NCBI RefSeq assembly: GCF_028369105.1
Contig: NZ_JAQNDO010000001.1
Coordinates: 2,287,711 to 2,351,710, forward strand
Reading direction: 5' to 3'
Source of the DNA: Polyangium mundeleinium
GTDB lineage: Bacteria > Myxococcota_A > Polyangia > Polyangiales > Polyangiaceae
DNA length: 64,000 nucleotides
The notes under the pieces were generated by a model, which saw only the letters and a list, made by a program, of their open reading frames with translations, had not been told where the DNA came from and did not search any database. The position numbers and the translations under genes were made by a program. Positions 45,304-53,458 of this stretch are shown in pieces (position 1 is the first letter of the stretch; each line of letters begins with the position of its first letter).

Positions 45304-45765
45304 TCACCCCGCGGGCCGCGCGCGGCGCTTCGCGCGGCAAAGGGCGAGCGCGGCCAGGGCGACGGTGATCCCGAGCGGCGCGCCTTCGTTCGAGCTTCCC
45401 GCGGCGGACACGGAGCAGCCCTTTTTCTCGGCCACGGACGCGGTCGCGGCGGACGGCGTGGGCGCCGGCGTTTTTGCGTCGGCGGCCTGCGGGGTCGCGG
45501 TCTTCGCCGCGGTCGGGGCATTCGCGCCCACCACGCAGCGGAGCCGCTGCCGCCCCCCGAGGGCCTCGGAGGCGACGCACGTGCCGGCCGCGCCTGCGGG
45601 CTCGGCGCACGCATCACCGGCGGCCTTGTTTTGACAGGCCTCTTCCGCCGGTCCGATCAAGTCCGCGGCCGCGGAGGCAGGGCCGACGAGCACGGCGATC
45701 GCGAGGAGAGCGCCGGAAAGCCGGCGCGCGAGGGAGGGTTTGTCTTGGGAAATGGGAGCGTGCAT
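45304..45765 (-). CDS. Secreted protein with MYXO-CTERM-like sorting tail
   Basis: 153 residues. Signal peptide (LSGALLAIAVLVGPASAAA), a short Cys-containing domain (CQNKAAGDACAEPAGAAGTC), a Thr/Ala/Pro linker, then KKGCS, a hydrophobic helix (APLGITVALAALALC) and a basic end (RAKRRARPAG). That tripartite tail matches MYXO-CTERM, which in myxobacteria directs processing by a myxosortase and surface attachment. ATG at 45765 preferred over a GTG at 45774. Confidence 0.78.
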   Translation of the reverse strand: MHAPISQDKPSLARRLSGALLAIAVLVGPASAAADLIGPAEEACQNKAAGDACAEPAGAAGTCVASEALGGRQRLRCVVGANAPTAAKTATPQAADAKTPAPTPSAATASVAEKKGCSVSAAGSSNEGAPLGITVALAALALCRAKRRARPAG

Positions 45766-45946
45766 CCTGCACACCTCGCTCCTTCGCCCGGCGAAGTCAA
45801 GGGTGACGGGGCGCGGGATTCCTCAAGCAAGGCAAGCACTCCCCTCGTCGTATCCCAGCGGTTCCCCCACCATGCCCGAGCCGCTCGGCAACCGCGTCGG
45901 AGCGATGCCTCGAGCGTCCCCGCCCTCCCCTCTCCGAGCCCGAGCC

Positions 45947-46219
45947 CTCGGCAACCGCCTCCGCGCGGATCCCCATCGCGTCTACACCCTCGGCAACCGC
46001 CTCCGCGCGGATCCCCATCGCGTCCTCACCCTCGGCAACCGCCTCCGCGCGGATCCCCATCGCGTCCTCACCCTCGGCAACCGCGTCTTTGCCCTCGGCA
46101 ACCGCGTCTTCGCCCTCGGCAACCGCGTCTTCGCCCTCGGCAACCGCGTCTTCGCCCTCGGCAACCGCGTCTTCGCCCTCGGCAACCGCGTCTTCGCCCT
46201 TGGTCACCGCGTCCTCACC
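45947..46219. repeat. 42-bp and 21-bp tandem repeat block
   Basis: Three 42-bp units starting CTCGGCAACCGC at 45947, 45989 and 46031, then six 21-bp units at 46073, 46094, 46115, 46136, 46157 and 46178, and a degenerate unit at 46199. Related words continue to about 46330, including a duplicated CTGGACCTCCGGAACCGCGT. All periods are multiples of three, so frames stay open on both strands (ALGNRVF on plus, EDAVAEG on minus). Coding status is unresolved. Confidence 0.9.
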
Positions 46220-46412
46220 CTTGCCAACCGCGTCCGCGCGATTCCCCCCGGCGTCCTGGACCTCCGGAACCGCGTCCGCGCGATTCCCCCCCGGAGGCCT
46301 GGACCTCCGGAACCGCGTCCGCGCAGCCCCCGCTCCCTTGGGGCGCGCCGCATTCACACGTGGTACACGACCGATTGTCGGTCACCAAGCCTGAACCAGC
46401 GCAGCGATGACT
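46220..46412. other. Flank between the repeat block and the duplicated fragment
   Basis: Degenerate repeat words to about 46330, then plain sequence. No gene seen. With 45766-45946 and the repeat block it forms a 650-base stretch without a supported gene. Confidence 0.5.
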
Positions 46413-46663
46413 TCAGGGCAGGATGATGAGGGCCTTGGACTCTTCCTGGCTGCCGAAGCGGGCGGTGATTGGGACCGTTCCCTCGTCGATCGCGGTCACG
46501 AGGCCGTCAGGGGAGACCGTGGCGGTCGCCGCGTCGCTCGAGCTCCACTCGACATCGGCGTGCCTGGACATCTCCCCGTTCGACGTCCCGTCGGAAGACC
46601 TCACCTTCAGCGTGTGCTGAAGCGTCTCACCCTTCTTCATCGAGCTCGTGTCGGGGGTGAGAT
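46382..46663 (-). repeat. Duplicated segment, partner of 53455-53733
   Basis: About 282 bases closely matching 53455-53733 on the same strand, with scattered substitutions and a 3-base difference outside the coding part. Homology stops abruptly at GGGGGTGAGAT, 16 bases before the end of the glutaredoxin-like gene. Confidence 0.92.
46413..46640 (-). pseudogene. 5'-truncated copy of the Big-2-like lipoprotein gene
   Basis: 75 codons beginning MKKGETLQHTL and ending ALIILP, matching the last two thirds of the lipoprotein at 53483-53836. The signal peptide, lipobox and first strand are gone; upstream sequence becomes unrelated at LTPDTSS. The frame is intact and many changes are conservative, but without a signal it is probably non-functional. 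Confidence 0.85.
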
Positions 46664-46678
46664 GGTGGCAAGCCGTGC

Positions 46679-47038
46679 CTATTTCTTGAGCTTGCCGGCC
46701 GCCTCGATTTTTTTGAGCTCGCTGTGTCCGCCGACGAGGATGCCATCGATGAACACCATCGGGAAGGTTGGAAAACCTGCCCAGAGCTTGATGGCGAGGC
46801 GTTCCTTCCAGCGGGAAAAGTAGCTTCCGTATTCGAGATACGTATACTTGACGCCTGCCTGGTCGAGCAATTTGCGGGCGTTTTTCACGACCGGATTTTG
46901 CGCCATGCCGACGACGACGACGGGATCACGCGTGACCGCGGCTGCGACTTCGTCGACAATGCCTCGGTGGAAAGATGCGATGAGGTCGTGGACCTCGGGG
47001 GAAACCTTGTCGCTCGGAAGGGTGGGGCGAGTGCTCAT
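46679..47038 (-). CDS. Glutaredoxin-fold protein lacking the active-site cysteines
   Basis: 119 residues. The thioredoxin-like Grx pattern is clear: VVVVGMAQNPVVKNARKLL at the first strand and helix, then GVKYTYLEYGSY, and the cis-Pro strand FPTFPMVFIDGILVGGHSEL. At the CxxC/CxxS position the sequence is NPVV, and the protein has no Cys at all. Monothiol Grx proteins bind glutathione or Fe-S clusters; this one cannot do thiol chemistry. ATG at 47038 preferred over an upstream frame start at 47098. Confidence 0.8.
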   Translation of the reverse strand: MSTRPTLPSDKVSPEVHDLIASFHRGIVDEVAAAVTRDPVVVVGMAQNPVVKNARKLLDQAGVKYTYLEYGSYFSRWKERLAIKLWAGFPTFPMVFIDGILVGGHSELKKIEAAGKLKK

Positions 47039-47177
47039 GGTCACACTCGTGTAGTCCAACCACGAGCATGTTGCAACGTGCTTGCCCTTCGCGGTCAAGG
47101 TCGACGGGGGCGAGACTCAATCCACGGAGACGCGCGCGACCCCGCGTCCGGAACCGCAACCGTCCCTGACGAATGAG

Positions 47178-47531
47178 TCATTGCCCACGAGCGAAGGAAC
47201 GCTGAACTTTTCTCGCCCAATCCTCCAGCACCTGTGTCGCCTCGCGTGCCGGAAGATACCTCAGCTTGTCGAACTCGCGCGACAAGTCGTCGTCATTGGC
47301 ACCTGTAAACATGAACATGGGCACGACATCGAGCGCTGCCGCAATGCGGTAAATGGGGATCATCGTCGCGTTGACGCGGGCGCGCTCGATGCTCGATAGA
47401 TACCCCCTGGACAAGCCGCTCGCCTCCGCGAGCTCCGCCTGCGTCATCCCCCGATGCAGGCGCAACTCACGGACGCGGGCACCCACCCGGACACGAGTCT
47501 CTTGAGCGTCGCGTTTTTCTTGTCGAGGCAC
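47178..47531 (-). CDS. XRE-family helix-turn-helix regulator
   Basis: 117 residues from the GTG at 47531, which follows GGGAAGGA at good spacing; a TTG at 47594 would add 21. The HTH is ELRLHRGMTQAELAEASGLSRGYLSSIERARVNAT, about residues 25-60, then a C-terminal extension (FDKLRYLPAREATQVLEDWARKV). Target unknown; could control the adjacent glutaredoxin-like gene. Confidence 0.8.
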   Translation of the reverse strand: MPRQEKRDAQETRVRVGARVRELRLHRGMTQAELAEASGLSRGYLSSIERARVNATMIPIYRIAAALDVVPMFMFTGANDDDLSREFDKLRYLPAREATQVLEDWARKVQRSFARGQ

Positions 47532-47718
47532 AGTCTGGTCCTTCCCGACGGAGGTCGTCAACCCACCCCTACCACGCCTTGCCTCCACCGACAAACCCTT
47601 CCGTCAAACCCGATTGTCCGGTCACACGGTAGCGGCGGCAGAGGCCCGATGATCCGACTCTCCTGGGTTTGTCTCCGGCCTTGACGCGTCACAAGGCGCT
47701 CGGTAGCATCACTCCAAG

Positions 47719-48861
47719 ATGCACGTCCGCCTCTACCTCGCTGCATGGCTCGTGACGTTGGCGACTGCCGCATCGTTCCTGGGGGCCGGTTGCTGGTTTG
47801 ACGACGGCGATCCCGGTTCTGATTGCGCGCCGGGGACGCCCCCGAAGTGTTGTCCATGCCCTTGGCCGGAGGACTGCCCGGACGGTGCTCCTCCGCCGCT
47901 CCCCGAGTGCGTCGATGGCGGCACCGAGGCGGGCGATGGCTCGCAATCCTCCTGCACGGATGGGACGTGCGTGGTCCCTGCTCCCGACTGGCCGCCCGTG
48001 TTGCTCGCCACCGGCGCAGAGATCGACGTGCCCTTTTGTCCGGAGGACGCGCCTGAGATCGCCTTCGAGGGAAGACCCGCCCCGGCGTGGGGGCCCGTAT
48101 GCCCGACGTGCACGTGTGATTCACCCGTAGGAGGAGGATGCCACGTGCCCACGACGTGGACGGTGACCTCCGATTCATGTGCGGGCGGCGGTGTCAATAC
48201 TCCTTTCGACCCTCCTGCGAGTTGGGAAGGTGGTTGTTCCGCGACGAACTCCATCCCGGCAGGTCTCCAGTGTGGCGGCGTGCCGTGTGTCGGAGGGATC
48301 GACATCTCCGCGCCCACCATCGAGGAGCCGCCCTGTACGCCACATGGCAGTGATCCTCCGCCCGGACCGGCCCGTTTGGTCCCCGAAGGGTTTGGCGCGC
48401 CGTTCGCCCGCGCCTGCGCCCGTGCGCCTTGGCCGGCATGTGAAGGAGAGGACGAGGTTTGTCTGCCGCTCTCGGGCGCGCCGTTTGCCATGTGCTTGAT
48501 GCACGCGGGCGACGAACCGTGTCCCGAAGGCTGGCCGGACAAGCGCCTCCTCTACGGACAGGTCGACGATCAGCGGCAGTGCGAGGCTTGCTCGTGTGAT
48601 CCGCCGACCGGCGCGATGTGCTCCGTCAAGGTCCACGTGTACAGCGACGCGGCGTGCATGACGGAGCGTTTGGCCGTTGACATTTCGCCCGAGATGGGAG
48701 GGGGCTGCTTCCCTCTGATGTCTGGCGTCGCGCTCGCTGGCATCGCAGCCGAGGTGCTCGCCTATCAGCCTGGCACCTGCGAACCGCACGGCAGCGAACC
48801 GGTCGGCGAGGTCTTCCTCGCGGGCGCGACGACGTTCTGCTGCCGCGAGCCCATGATCTGA
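47719..48861 (+). CDS. Cys-rich lipoprotein
   Basis: 380 residues. Signal with lipobox FLGAGC (Cys 25), then about 35 further Cys in repeated pairs (CCPCPWPEDC, CPTCTCDSPVGGGC, CEACSCDPPTGAMC), suggesting a disulfide-rich surface protein. Two internal stretches resemble each other (CPTCTCDSPVGGGC / CEACSCDPPTGAMC, CTPHGSDPP / CEPHGSEPV), so it may have two repeated modules. No known domain. Confidence 0.8.
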   Translation: MHVRLYLAAWLVTLATAASFLGAGCWFDDGDPGSDCAPGTPPKCCPCPWPEDCPDGAPPPLPECVDGGTEAGDGSQSSCTDGTCVVPAPDWPPVLLATGAEIDVPFCPEDAPEIAFEGRPAPAWGPVCPTCTCDSPVGGGCHVPTTWTVTSDSCAGGGVNTPFDPPASWEGGCSATNSIPAGLQCGGVPCVGGIDISAPTIEEPPCTPHGSDPPPGPARLVPEGFGAPFARACARAPWPACEGEDEVCLPLSGAPFAMCLMHAGDEPCPEGWPDKRLLYGQVDDQRQCEACSCDPPTGAMCSVKVHVYSDAACMTERLAVDISPEMGGGCFPLMSGVALAGIAAEVLAYQPGTCEPHGSEPVGEVFLAGATTFCCREPMI

Positions 48862-48867
48862 ATCGGA

Positions 48868-49914
48868 TCAGAACCAGTAAAGGAGCGACGCACCGAAGTT
48901 TGCCGTCACCGGCTCGGTGCGCCATCGCGTCGGTTTCTCTTCGGCTTTGAACCTCGATCGAAAGAGGTTTCCAGCGAGCTCTGCGTCCATTCGGATCTTC
49001 AGTCGATCGCCGATCGGATGTTCGAGGAGCCCGCGGATGGCGACGCCGAAGAAGTGGAGGCGGATCGGGGTGGGGTACGTCCGGTTCACGGTCTCGGCCC
49101 ACGTTGCGCCGGCCACGATCAGTCCGCACACGCCAAACGATCCGCGCAGATAGCAGGGGCCGAGCGTGGTCGAGGCCGTGTGCACATGCACGAGCGTCGT
49201 TCCGAGAGGCCGCGTGCTCCGCGGAAACGTCGCGCGCGCATTCGCCTCGATCGTCCACCGCTCTGCGACGCGATACCCGCCGCCGATGTGCGCGCCGCCG
49301 ACGACCTCGGGGGTGATGCCGACCGCGAACAGCCCTCCGGCCCCGAGGAACCATCGACGCTCGACCGGCAGCGGGGGCGAGGGAGGCTCCGTGGGCGTCG
49401 ATGGCGGCGGAGCTGCGGGCGGAGGCGGCTTCGGCGCGGGGCAGGGCTCGGTCCCCATTGCAGGCACCGGTGGCTCCTCCGGGGGCGGCGTTTCGCGCTT
49501 CTCCATCCAGAGCGCCGCTGCGAGCGCCGCCTTGTAGAGCACCTCGTGGCAACACGTCGCGGCCGGGTATTCGCGATGGATGGTGTCGAGCACCTGGTCG
49601 TCGCGGTCCTTGAACACGAGATCCACGCCGTACCCACCCGTTGACGTTCGGACGATGCGCGCCGAAAGGACCCGGGACGCAGGTGGCTCCAGAAGCGGCT
49701 GCGCGAGCACGAGATCGAGGAGGCCCTCGAAGTCCTCGAGGCGGTCGCACGCCGGGAGCCGCTTCGCAGAGAGCTCCACCCGGTAGTGGGACGGCTCGGC
49801 GTTCGCGGGGGCTTCGGCCAACATGGCGAATGCGGGAGCCAGGACCGTAAAACCTAGTTTTGTGTGCCGTTTGGTTCGGTGGAACACGGTCTCCCGGAAT
49901 TTTTCGGGGTGCAT
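48868..49914 (-). CDS. Secreted protein with Pro-rich linker and C-terminal barrel
   Basis: 348 residues. Signal peptide to about residue 40 (FTVLAPAFAMLAEAPANAE), an N-terminal domain with a Cys pair (ATCCHEVLY), a Pro/Ala linker (about 140-185), then strands ending ASLLYWF, with a terminal Phe like many outer-membrane barrels. It diverges from the sigma-factor gene 80 bases away; the pair is probably functionally linked (envelope target of the sigma factor). Confidence 0.75.
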   Translation of the reverse strand: MHPEKFRETVFHRTKRHTKLGFTVLAPAFAMLAEAPANAEPSHYRVELSAKRLPACDRLEDFEGLLDLVLAQPLLEPPASRVLSARIVRTSTGGYGVDLVFKDRDDQVLDTIHREYPAATCCHEVLYKAALAAALWMEKRETPPPEEPPVPAMGTEPCPAPKPPPPAAPPPSTPTEPPSPPLPVERRWFLGAGGLFAVGITPEVVGGAHIGGGYRVAERWTIEANARATFPRSTRPLGTTLVHVHTASTTLGPCYLRGSFGVCGLIVAGATWAETVNRTYPTPIRLHFFGVAIRGLLEHPIGDRLKIRMDAELAGNLFRSRFKAEEKPTRWRTEPVTANFGASLLYWF

Positions 49915-49994
49915 GTCGATCGTTGAAGGGATTTGGGCCTCATCGACCCTCTCATGGGTGAGGGGACGTTGGCGCGACCCCGAGAGGTTTTACC

Positions 49995-51068
49995 GTGAAC
50001 CAACCCAAAAAAGAAGAATACGATGAGCTGATCGCGCTCGTCCCGATTCTTTATGAACGAGCCGTAGCGAAGGGGGTTCGCGAACAGGACGCCGAGGATA
50101 TCGTCGCGAATGTTTTTGTCGACGTGTATGCACGGGAGAAACCACTGCCGAGCGCGCCGGACGAACGGAAGAAGATCGTTCTGGCAATCCTGAGTTTCCG
50201 CATCCTGACGCACATCAAGGAGCGCAGGGCGTTGGCGCGGCAGGAGCTCGTCGAGGGGCCAGCCATGGAGTTGCTCGTGCCCGATTCGCGGGATGCGATC
50301 ATGGCTTTGGAGGAGCGCCAGAGGATCGAGGCGATCTGGTCGCGGCTGCGGCCGGAGTATCGGCTCGCCATTGAGGGCAACGCACTCGGGGAGAACGCCC
50401 AGGAGACCGCAGCGAGGATCGGCGCGAGCGTCAAGTCCGTCGAGACGTGGCTGCGTCGTGGTCGAAAGATGGCTCTTTTTGAGCTGACGACGCTCGACAC
50501 GATCAAGCGGCCCCGCGGCATTCGCAGCGTGGTGGTCCTGGTCGGGCTCGGGAGTTTCCTCGCGGCGGCGAGAGGGGCCGAGGCATTCGAGGGGCGGGTG
50601 CGCGGGTTCTTTCGTGTCAGCGCGCGTGTGCTTGGCGCGCCGCTCCGCGTATTGCCGAGCGTGGCGGCCGGCGTCCTCGCATTGGTCATCACGCAGCCGA
50701 GGCCATCCGCTTCGGCGAATGAACCGGGGGCGGTCGTGGTGCAGGCGGAGCCGAGGGGGAATGCGGAGGCGCCGCGGATGGAGTCGAGCGCATGTGCGCC
50801 TCCTCCGGTGATGTTGTCGTCGGTCACGATTGTCTCTGTGCCGACGACGAAGCCGCGGTCCGGCGCGAATCCGTCCGATAGACCGAGCTCCGATACGGCT
50901 TCGCTGTCGGATGCATGGCTCTTCAAGGCGAAAGCGGCATTGCGTCGTGGGAATGCTCGACGTGTCCTGGAGCTCGTGGAGCTCGACGCACGCGCGAGAC
51001 GGCAGCCGGACGAGGATCGGGAGAACCTTCGCGCCGCGGCGCTCCGGGCCTTGGCCGGCCAGCGCTGA
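49995..51068 (+). CDS. ECF-like sigma factor fused to a membrane segment and extension
   Basis: 357 residues from the GTG at 49995. Region 2 at about 5-75 (EQDAEDIVANVFVDVYAR, FRILTHIKERRA) and region 4 at about 115-155 (RPEYRLAIEGNALGENAQETAARIGASVKSVETWLRRGRKM). Then hydrophobic segments (VVVLVGLGSFLAAARG; VAAGVLALVIT), a Ser/Pro linker, and a C-terminal helical domain (WLFKAKAALRRGNARRVLELVELDA) like a TPR pair. Fusion suggests an in-built anti-sigma-like anchor. Confidence 0.78.
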   Translation: MNQPKKEEYDELIALVPILYERAVAKGVREQDAEDIVANVFVDVYAREKPLPSAPDERKKIVLAILSFRILTHIKERRALARQELVEGPAMELLVPDSRDAIMALEERQRIEAIWSRLRPEYRLAIEGNALGENAQETAARIGASVKSVETWLRRGRKMALFELTTLDTIKRPRGIRSVVVLVGLGSFLAAARGAEAFEGRVRGFFRVSARVLGAPLRVLPSVAAGVLALVITQPRPSASANEPGAVVVQAEPRGNAEAPRMESSACAPPPVMLSSVTIVSVPTTKPRSGANPSDRPSSDTASLSDAWLFKAKAALRRGNARRVLELVELDARARRQPDEDRENLRAAALRALAGQR

Positions 51069-51103
51069 CGCGCGGATCGGGTTCGTCGAAAAGATACGTT
51101 GCG

Positions 51104-51176
51104 CGCTCCCGGAAGGGCGCGAGGGCACCTCTCTGGGCGAGCTGCGCCCGTTGCACCCTTCCGGGAGCGATTTTAT
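51104..51176 (+). terminator. Terminator-like 14-bp inverted repeat after the sigma factor
   Basis: CGCTCCCGGAAGGG (51104-51117) pairs perfectly with CCCTTCCGGGAGCG (51156-51169), followed by ATTTTAT. The 38-base loop is long for an intrinsic terminator. Confidence 0.5.
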
Positions 51177-51179
51177 CGG

Positions 51180-51285
51180 ATCACGAGCATCACGAGGGCG
51201 ACGGCTGCTTCGCGGAGTCGCGTTTCGTCTCGGCATGAGGAAGGGAGATCCCGCGCGTGGTCGCCGCCCTCGTGATGCTCGTGAT
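51180..51285. repeat. 21-bp perfect inverted repeat with internal direct repeats
   Basis: The left arm 51180-51200 reads ATCACGAG-C-ATCACGAG then GGCG. The right arm 51265-51285 is its exact reverse complement. The spacer is 64 bases. Each arm is itself a tandem pair of ATCACGAG, so it could be a set of four regulator half-sites. Confidence 0.92.
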
Positions 51286-51380
51286 TCACCCACGTCACGG
51301 AGATGCGTTCCTGTCGCAGGAACTTTGCCGAGCGATACGTCCCGACGAACCCCTGCGCGTCGTCATTGGAACGATTGTGC

Positions 51381-51408
51381 TTGACTTTTCGAATCAATTT
51401 GATTCATT
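51381..51408 (+). promoter_or_regulatory. AraC gene promoter with overlapping operator
   Basis: TTGACT (51381-51386) is a good -35; a weak TTCATT (51403-51408) is the -10 candidate. The perfect palindrome GAATCAA-T-TTGATTC (51391-51405) fills the spacer, as an autoregulatory operator would. Confidence 0.5.
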
Positions 51409-51417
51409 TCACGCCTG

Positions 51418-52245
51418 GTGTCGCATCCTCAATCAGTGGTCCAGCCGACGCTGCGGCACGGAGACTTTTTCGGCACGCGTGAGGTGCGCCGCGACGTCGC
51501 GGGCTTCTCGCTTTCGATTGCGGCGGCGGATCCAGCGCGGCCGGTCGCGCGTCACACGCACGAGGACGCGCACTTCATCTTGCTGCTCGACGGCCATTAT
51601 GTGTCGTCGGCGCGTGGTGCGGGGCACCTGCACGCGGAGCCCGCGCTGATCTACAACCCGCCGGGGACGACGCACCAGGACACATTCCCGGAGCACTGCG
51701 GCCGGTTTGCGGGCGTGTCGGTGTCGGCGGCGCGGTTCGCGGAGGCGGCGGATGTGGCGGTGCCGAGCGAGGCGGCAATCCGCATGTGGGAGCCGGGGGC
51801 CCTCGCGATCGCGCACCGGATCGCGGCGTCCGCAGCGCAAGGGGGCGACGCGCTGGCGCTCGAGGCGTTATGCCTGGAGCTGGTCGGCGCGTTCAGCCGC
51901 GCGCACGCGGTGGAGCGGCGGCCACCGCGCTGGCTCACGCGGGCGCGCGAGGTGCTGCACGATCGGTCGCGCGACGAGCTGACGATGGCGGAGGTCGCGG
52001 CGGCGGCGGGGGTGCACCCGGTCTACCTCGCGCGCATGTTCCGGCGGTTCTTTGGCTGTACGCCGGGCGACTACGTACGGCGCTGCCGGATCGAGCGCGC
52101 GGCGCTGCTGGTACGAACGACCGGGCGGCCGCTCGCGGAAATCGCGACGGCGTGTGGCTACGTCGACCAGAGCCACCTGACGCGCACGTTCGCGCGGACG
52201 TTCGCGACGAGCCCGGGCGCGTACCGCCGGCAGTACCGTGGCTAG
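51418..52245 (+). CDS. AraC-family transcriptional regulator
   Basis: 275 residues from a GTG at 51418. N-terminal cupin sensor (HTHEDAHFILLLDGHYV, YNPPGTTHQDTF), then two helix-turn-helix motifs in the last 100 residues (MAEVAAAAGVHPVYLARMFRRFFG; LAEIATACGYVDQSHLTRTFARTF). Ligand unknown; cupin His residues suggest a small-molecule or metal effector. Likely controls the serine hydrolase that starts 62 bases downstream. Confidence 0.92.
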   Translation: MSHPQSVVQPTLRHGDFFGTREVRRDVAGFSLSIAAADPARPVARHTHEDAHFILLLDGHYVSSARGAGHLHAEPALIYNPPGTTHQDTFPEHCGRFAGVSVSAARFAEAADVAVPSEAAIRMWEPGALAIAHRIAASAAQGGDALALEALCLELVGAFSRAHAVERRPPRWLTRAREVLHDRSRDELTMAEVAAAAGVHPVYLARMFRRFFGCTPGDYVRRCRIERAALLVRTTGRPLAEIATACGYVDQSHLTRTFARTFATSPGAYRRQYRG

Positions 52246-52307
52246 CCCGCAGGCGGAGCACGAAGTTGCGCGCGTACAAGACGCGGAGGGCGCGACATGA
52301 CAAGGCG

Positions 52308-53339
52308 ATGGGCATGTGGATCGTGCTCATTGCCTTGTTTCTGTGGGGATGTGGCGCCAGACCGGCGCGCCACGACGGTATTGCCGAGGCGCTCGCGCGC
52401 GGCGACGCGCCGAAGACAACGAGTGTGCTCGCCATGCGCGGCGGTCAGGTCGAGTACGAGCAATACTTCGCCGGCGCGACGCCGGAGACGCTGCATGACA
52501 CGCGCTCGGCGACGAAATCGTTGACGGCGCTCGCGGTCGGGATCGCGATCGAGCGCCACGCGCTGCCGGGGCTCGACGCGCCGGCGTTCGCGTACCTGGC
52601 GGACCTCGCGCCGTTCGCGCACGACGAGCCGGGCAAGGCGGCGATCACGATTGAGGACCTGTTGACGATGTCGTCGGCGCTCGACTGCAACGACGACGAT
52701 GAAGCATCGCCCGGCAACGAGGAGAACATGTACCCGAAAGAGGTATGGGGGCGGTGGGCGGTCGACCTGCCGGTGCGCGCGGGCTACCAGCGCGACGCGA
52801 GCGGGCGCGGGCCGTGGCATTACTGCACCGCGGGTGTCTTCCTGCTCGGCCAGATCGTCCAGCGCGCAGCGCAGCAGCCGATCGACCGCTTCATGGCGGA
52901 GCACCTGTTCGCGCCGCTCGGGATCACGCGTTGGGAGTTCTCGAGATCGCCGAGCGGCGAGATCATGACGGGCGGAGGGCTGCGGCTGCGCACGCGCGAT
53001 CTCGCGGCGATCGCGCGGCTCGTGCTCGCGCACGGCCGGGCGGGCGAGGGGCAGGTCGTGCCCGCGGCCTTCGTCGACGCGGCGCTGAAGGTGCACCGCG
53101 AGGCGATGCCCGAGCAGCACTACGGCTACCTCTTCTGGACGCGCGTGTATCAGACGCCGTGCGGCGCGCATACGGGCTGGTTCATGGGCGGCAACGGCGG
53201 CAACGCGGTGGTGATGTTCCCGGCGCTCGACGCGGCGGTGGTCGTGACCCGCACGAACTACAACATGCGCGGCATGCACCAGCAGACGACGCACCTGATC
53301 GAGGACGCGATCCTCCCGATGCTGGCGTGCAGGCGGTGA
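52308..53339 (+). CDS. Serine hydrolase, beta-lactamase/DD-peptidase (class C) family
   Basis: 343 residues. Short hydrophobic start with LFLWGCG, possibly a lipoprotein. Active-site motifs: SATKS (SxxK, about 71), YCTAG (YxN-like Tyr, about 163) and HTGWF (HxG, about 286). Such proteins are esterases, DD-peptidases or beta-lactamase-like; substrate not predictable. ATG at 52308 or 52314. The best ribosome-binding site (GGAGGG) precedes an out-of-frame ATG at 52297, so start context is odd. Shares the AraC gene direction. Confidence 0.82.
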   Translation: MGMWIVLIALFLWGCGARPARHDGIAEALARGDAPKTTSVLAMRGGQVEYEQYFAGATPETLHDTRSATKSLTALAVGIAIERHALPGLDAPAFAYLADLAPFAHDEPGKAAITIEDLLTMSSALDCNDDDEASPGNEENMYPKEVWGRWAVDLPVRAGYQRDASGRGPWHYCTAGVFLLGQIVQRAAQQPIDRFMAEHLFAPLGITRWEFSRSPSGEIMTGGGLRLRTRDLAAIARLVLAHGRAGEGQVVPAAFVDAALKVHREAMPEQHYGYLFWTRVYQTPCGAHTGWFMGGNGGNAVVMFPALDAAVVVTRTNYNMRGMHQQTTHLIEDAILPMLACRR

Positions 53340-53425
53340 GCGGCGTTCACCACGTCCCACCTGTCTCGTCATGTCCACGCATCTTTTGAGCCCTCCAAAA
53401 GCCAGCCATAACCTGTCCCAAAGCG

Positions 53426-53458
53426 GAGAGGCCCGCTCTCCCCGAGATCGGGCCTCTC
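53426..53458. terminator. 10-bp hairpin between convergent genes
   Basis: GAGAGGCCCG (53426-53435) / CGGGCCTCTC (53449-53458), 13-base loop. It lies between the ends of the hydrolase gene and the Big-2-like gene and could end both. The duplicated segment starts right at its edge. Confidence 0.6.

Larger units (their letters stand above)
51069..51417. other. Intergenic region with two long inverted repeats
   Basis: 349 bases holding the terminator-like 14-bp repeat, the 21-bp inverted repeat 51180-51285, and the AraC promoter/operator. No gene seen. Confidence 0.8.

Noticed and set aside
45947-46219. Repeat array considered as a CRISPR
   Set aside because: Repeats are contiguous with no unique spacers, and no cas gene is nearby.
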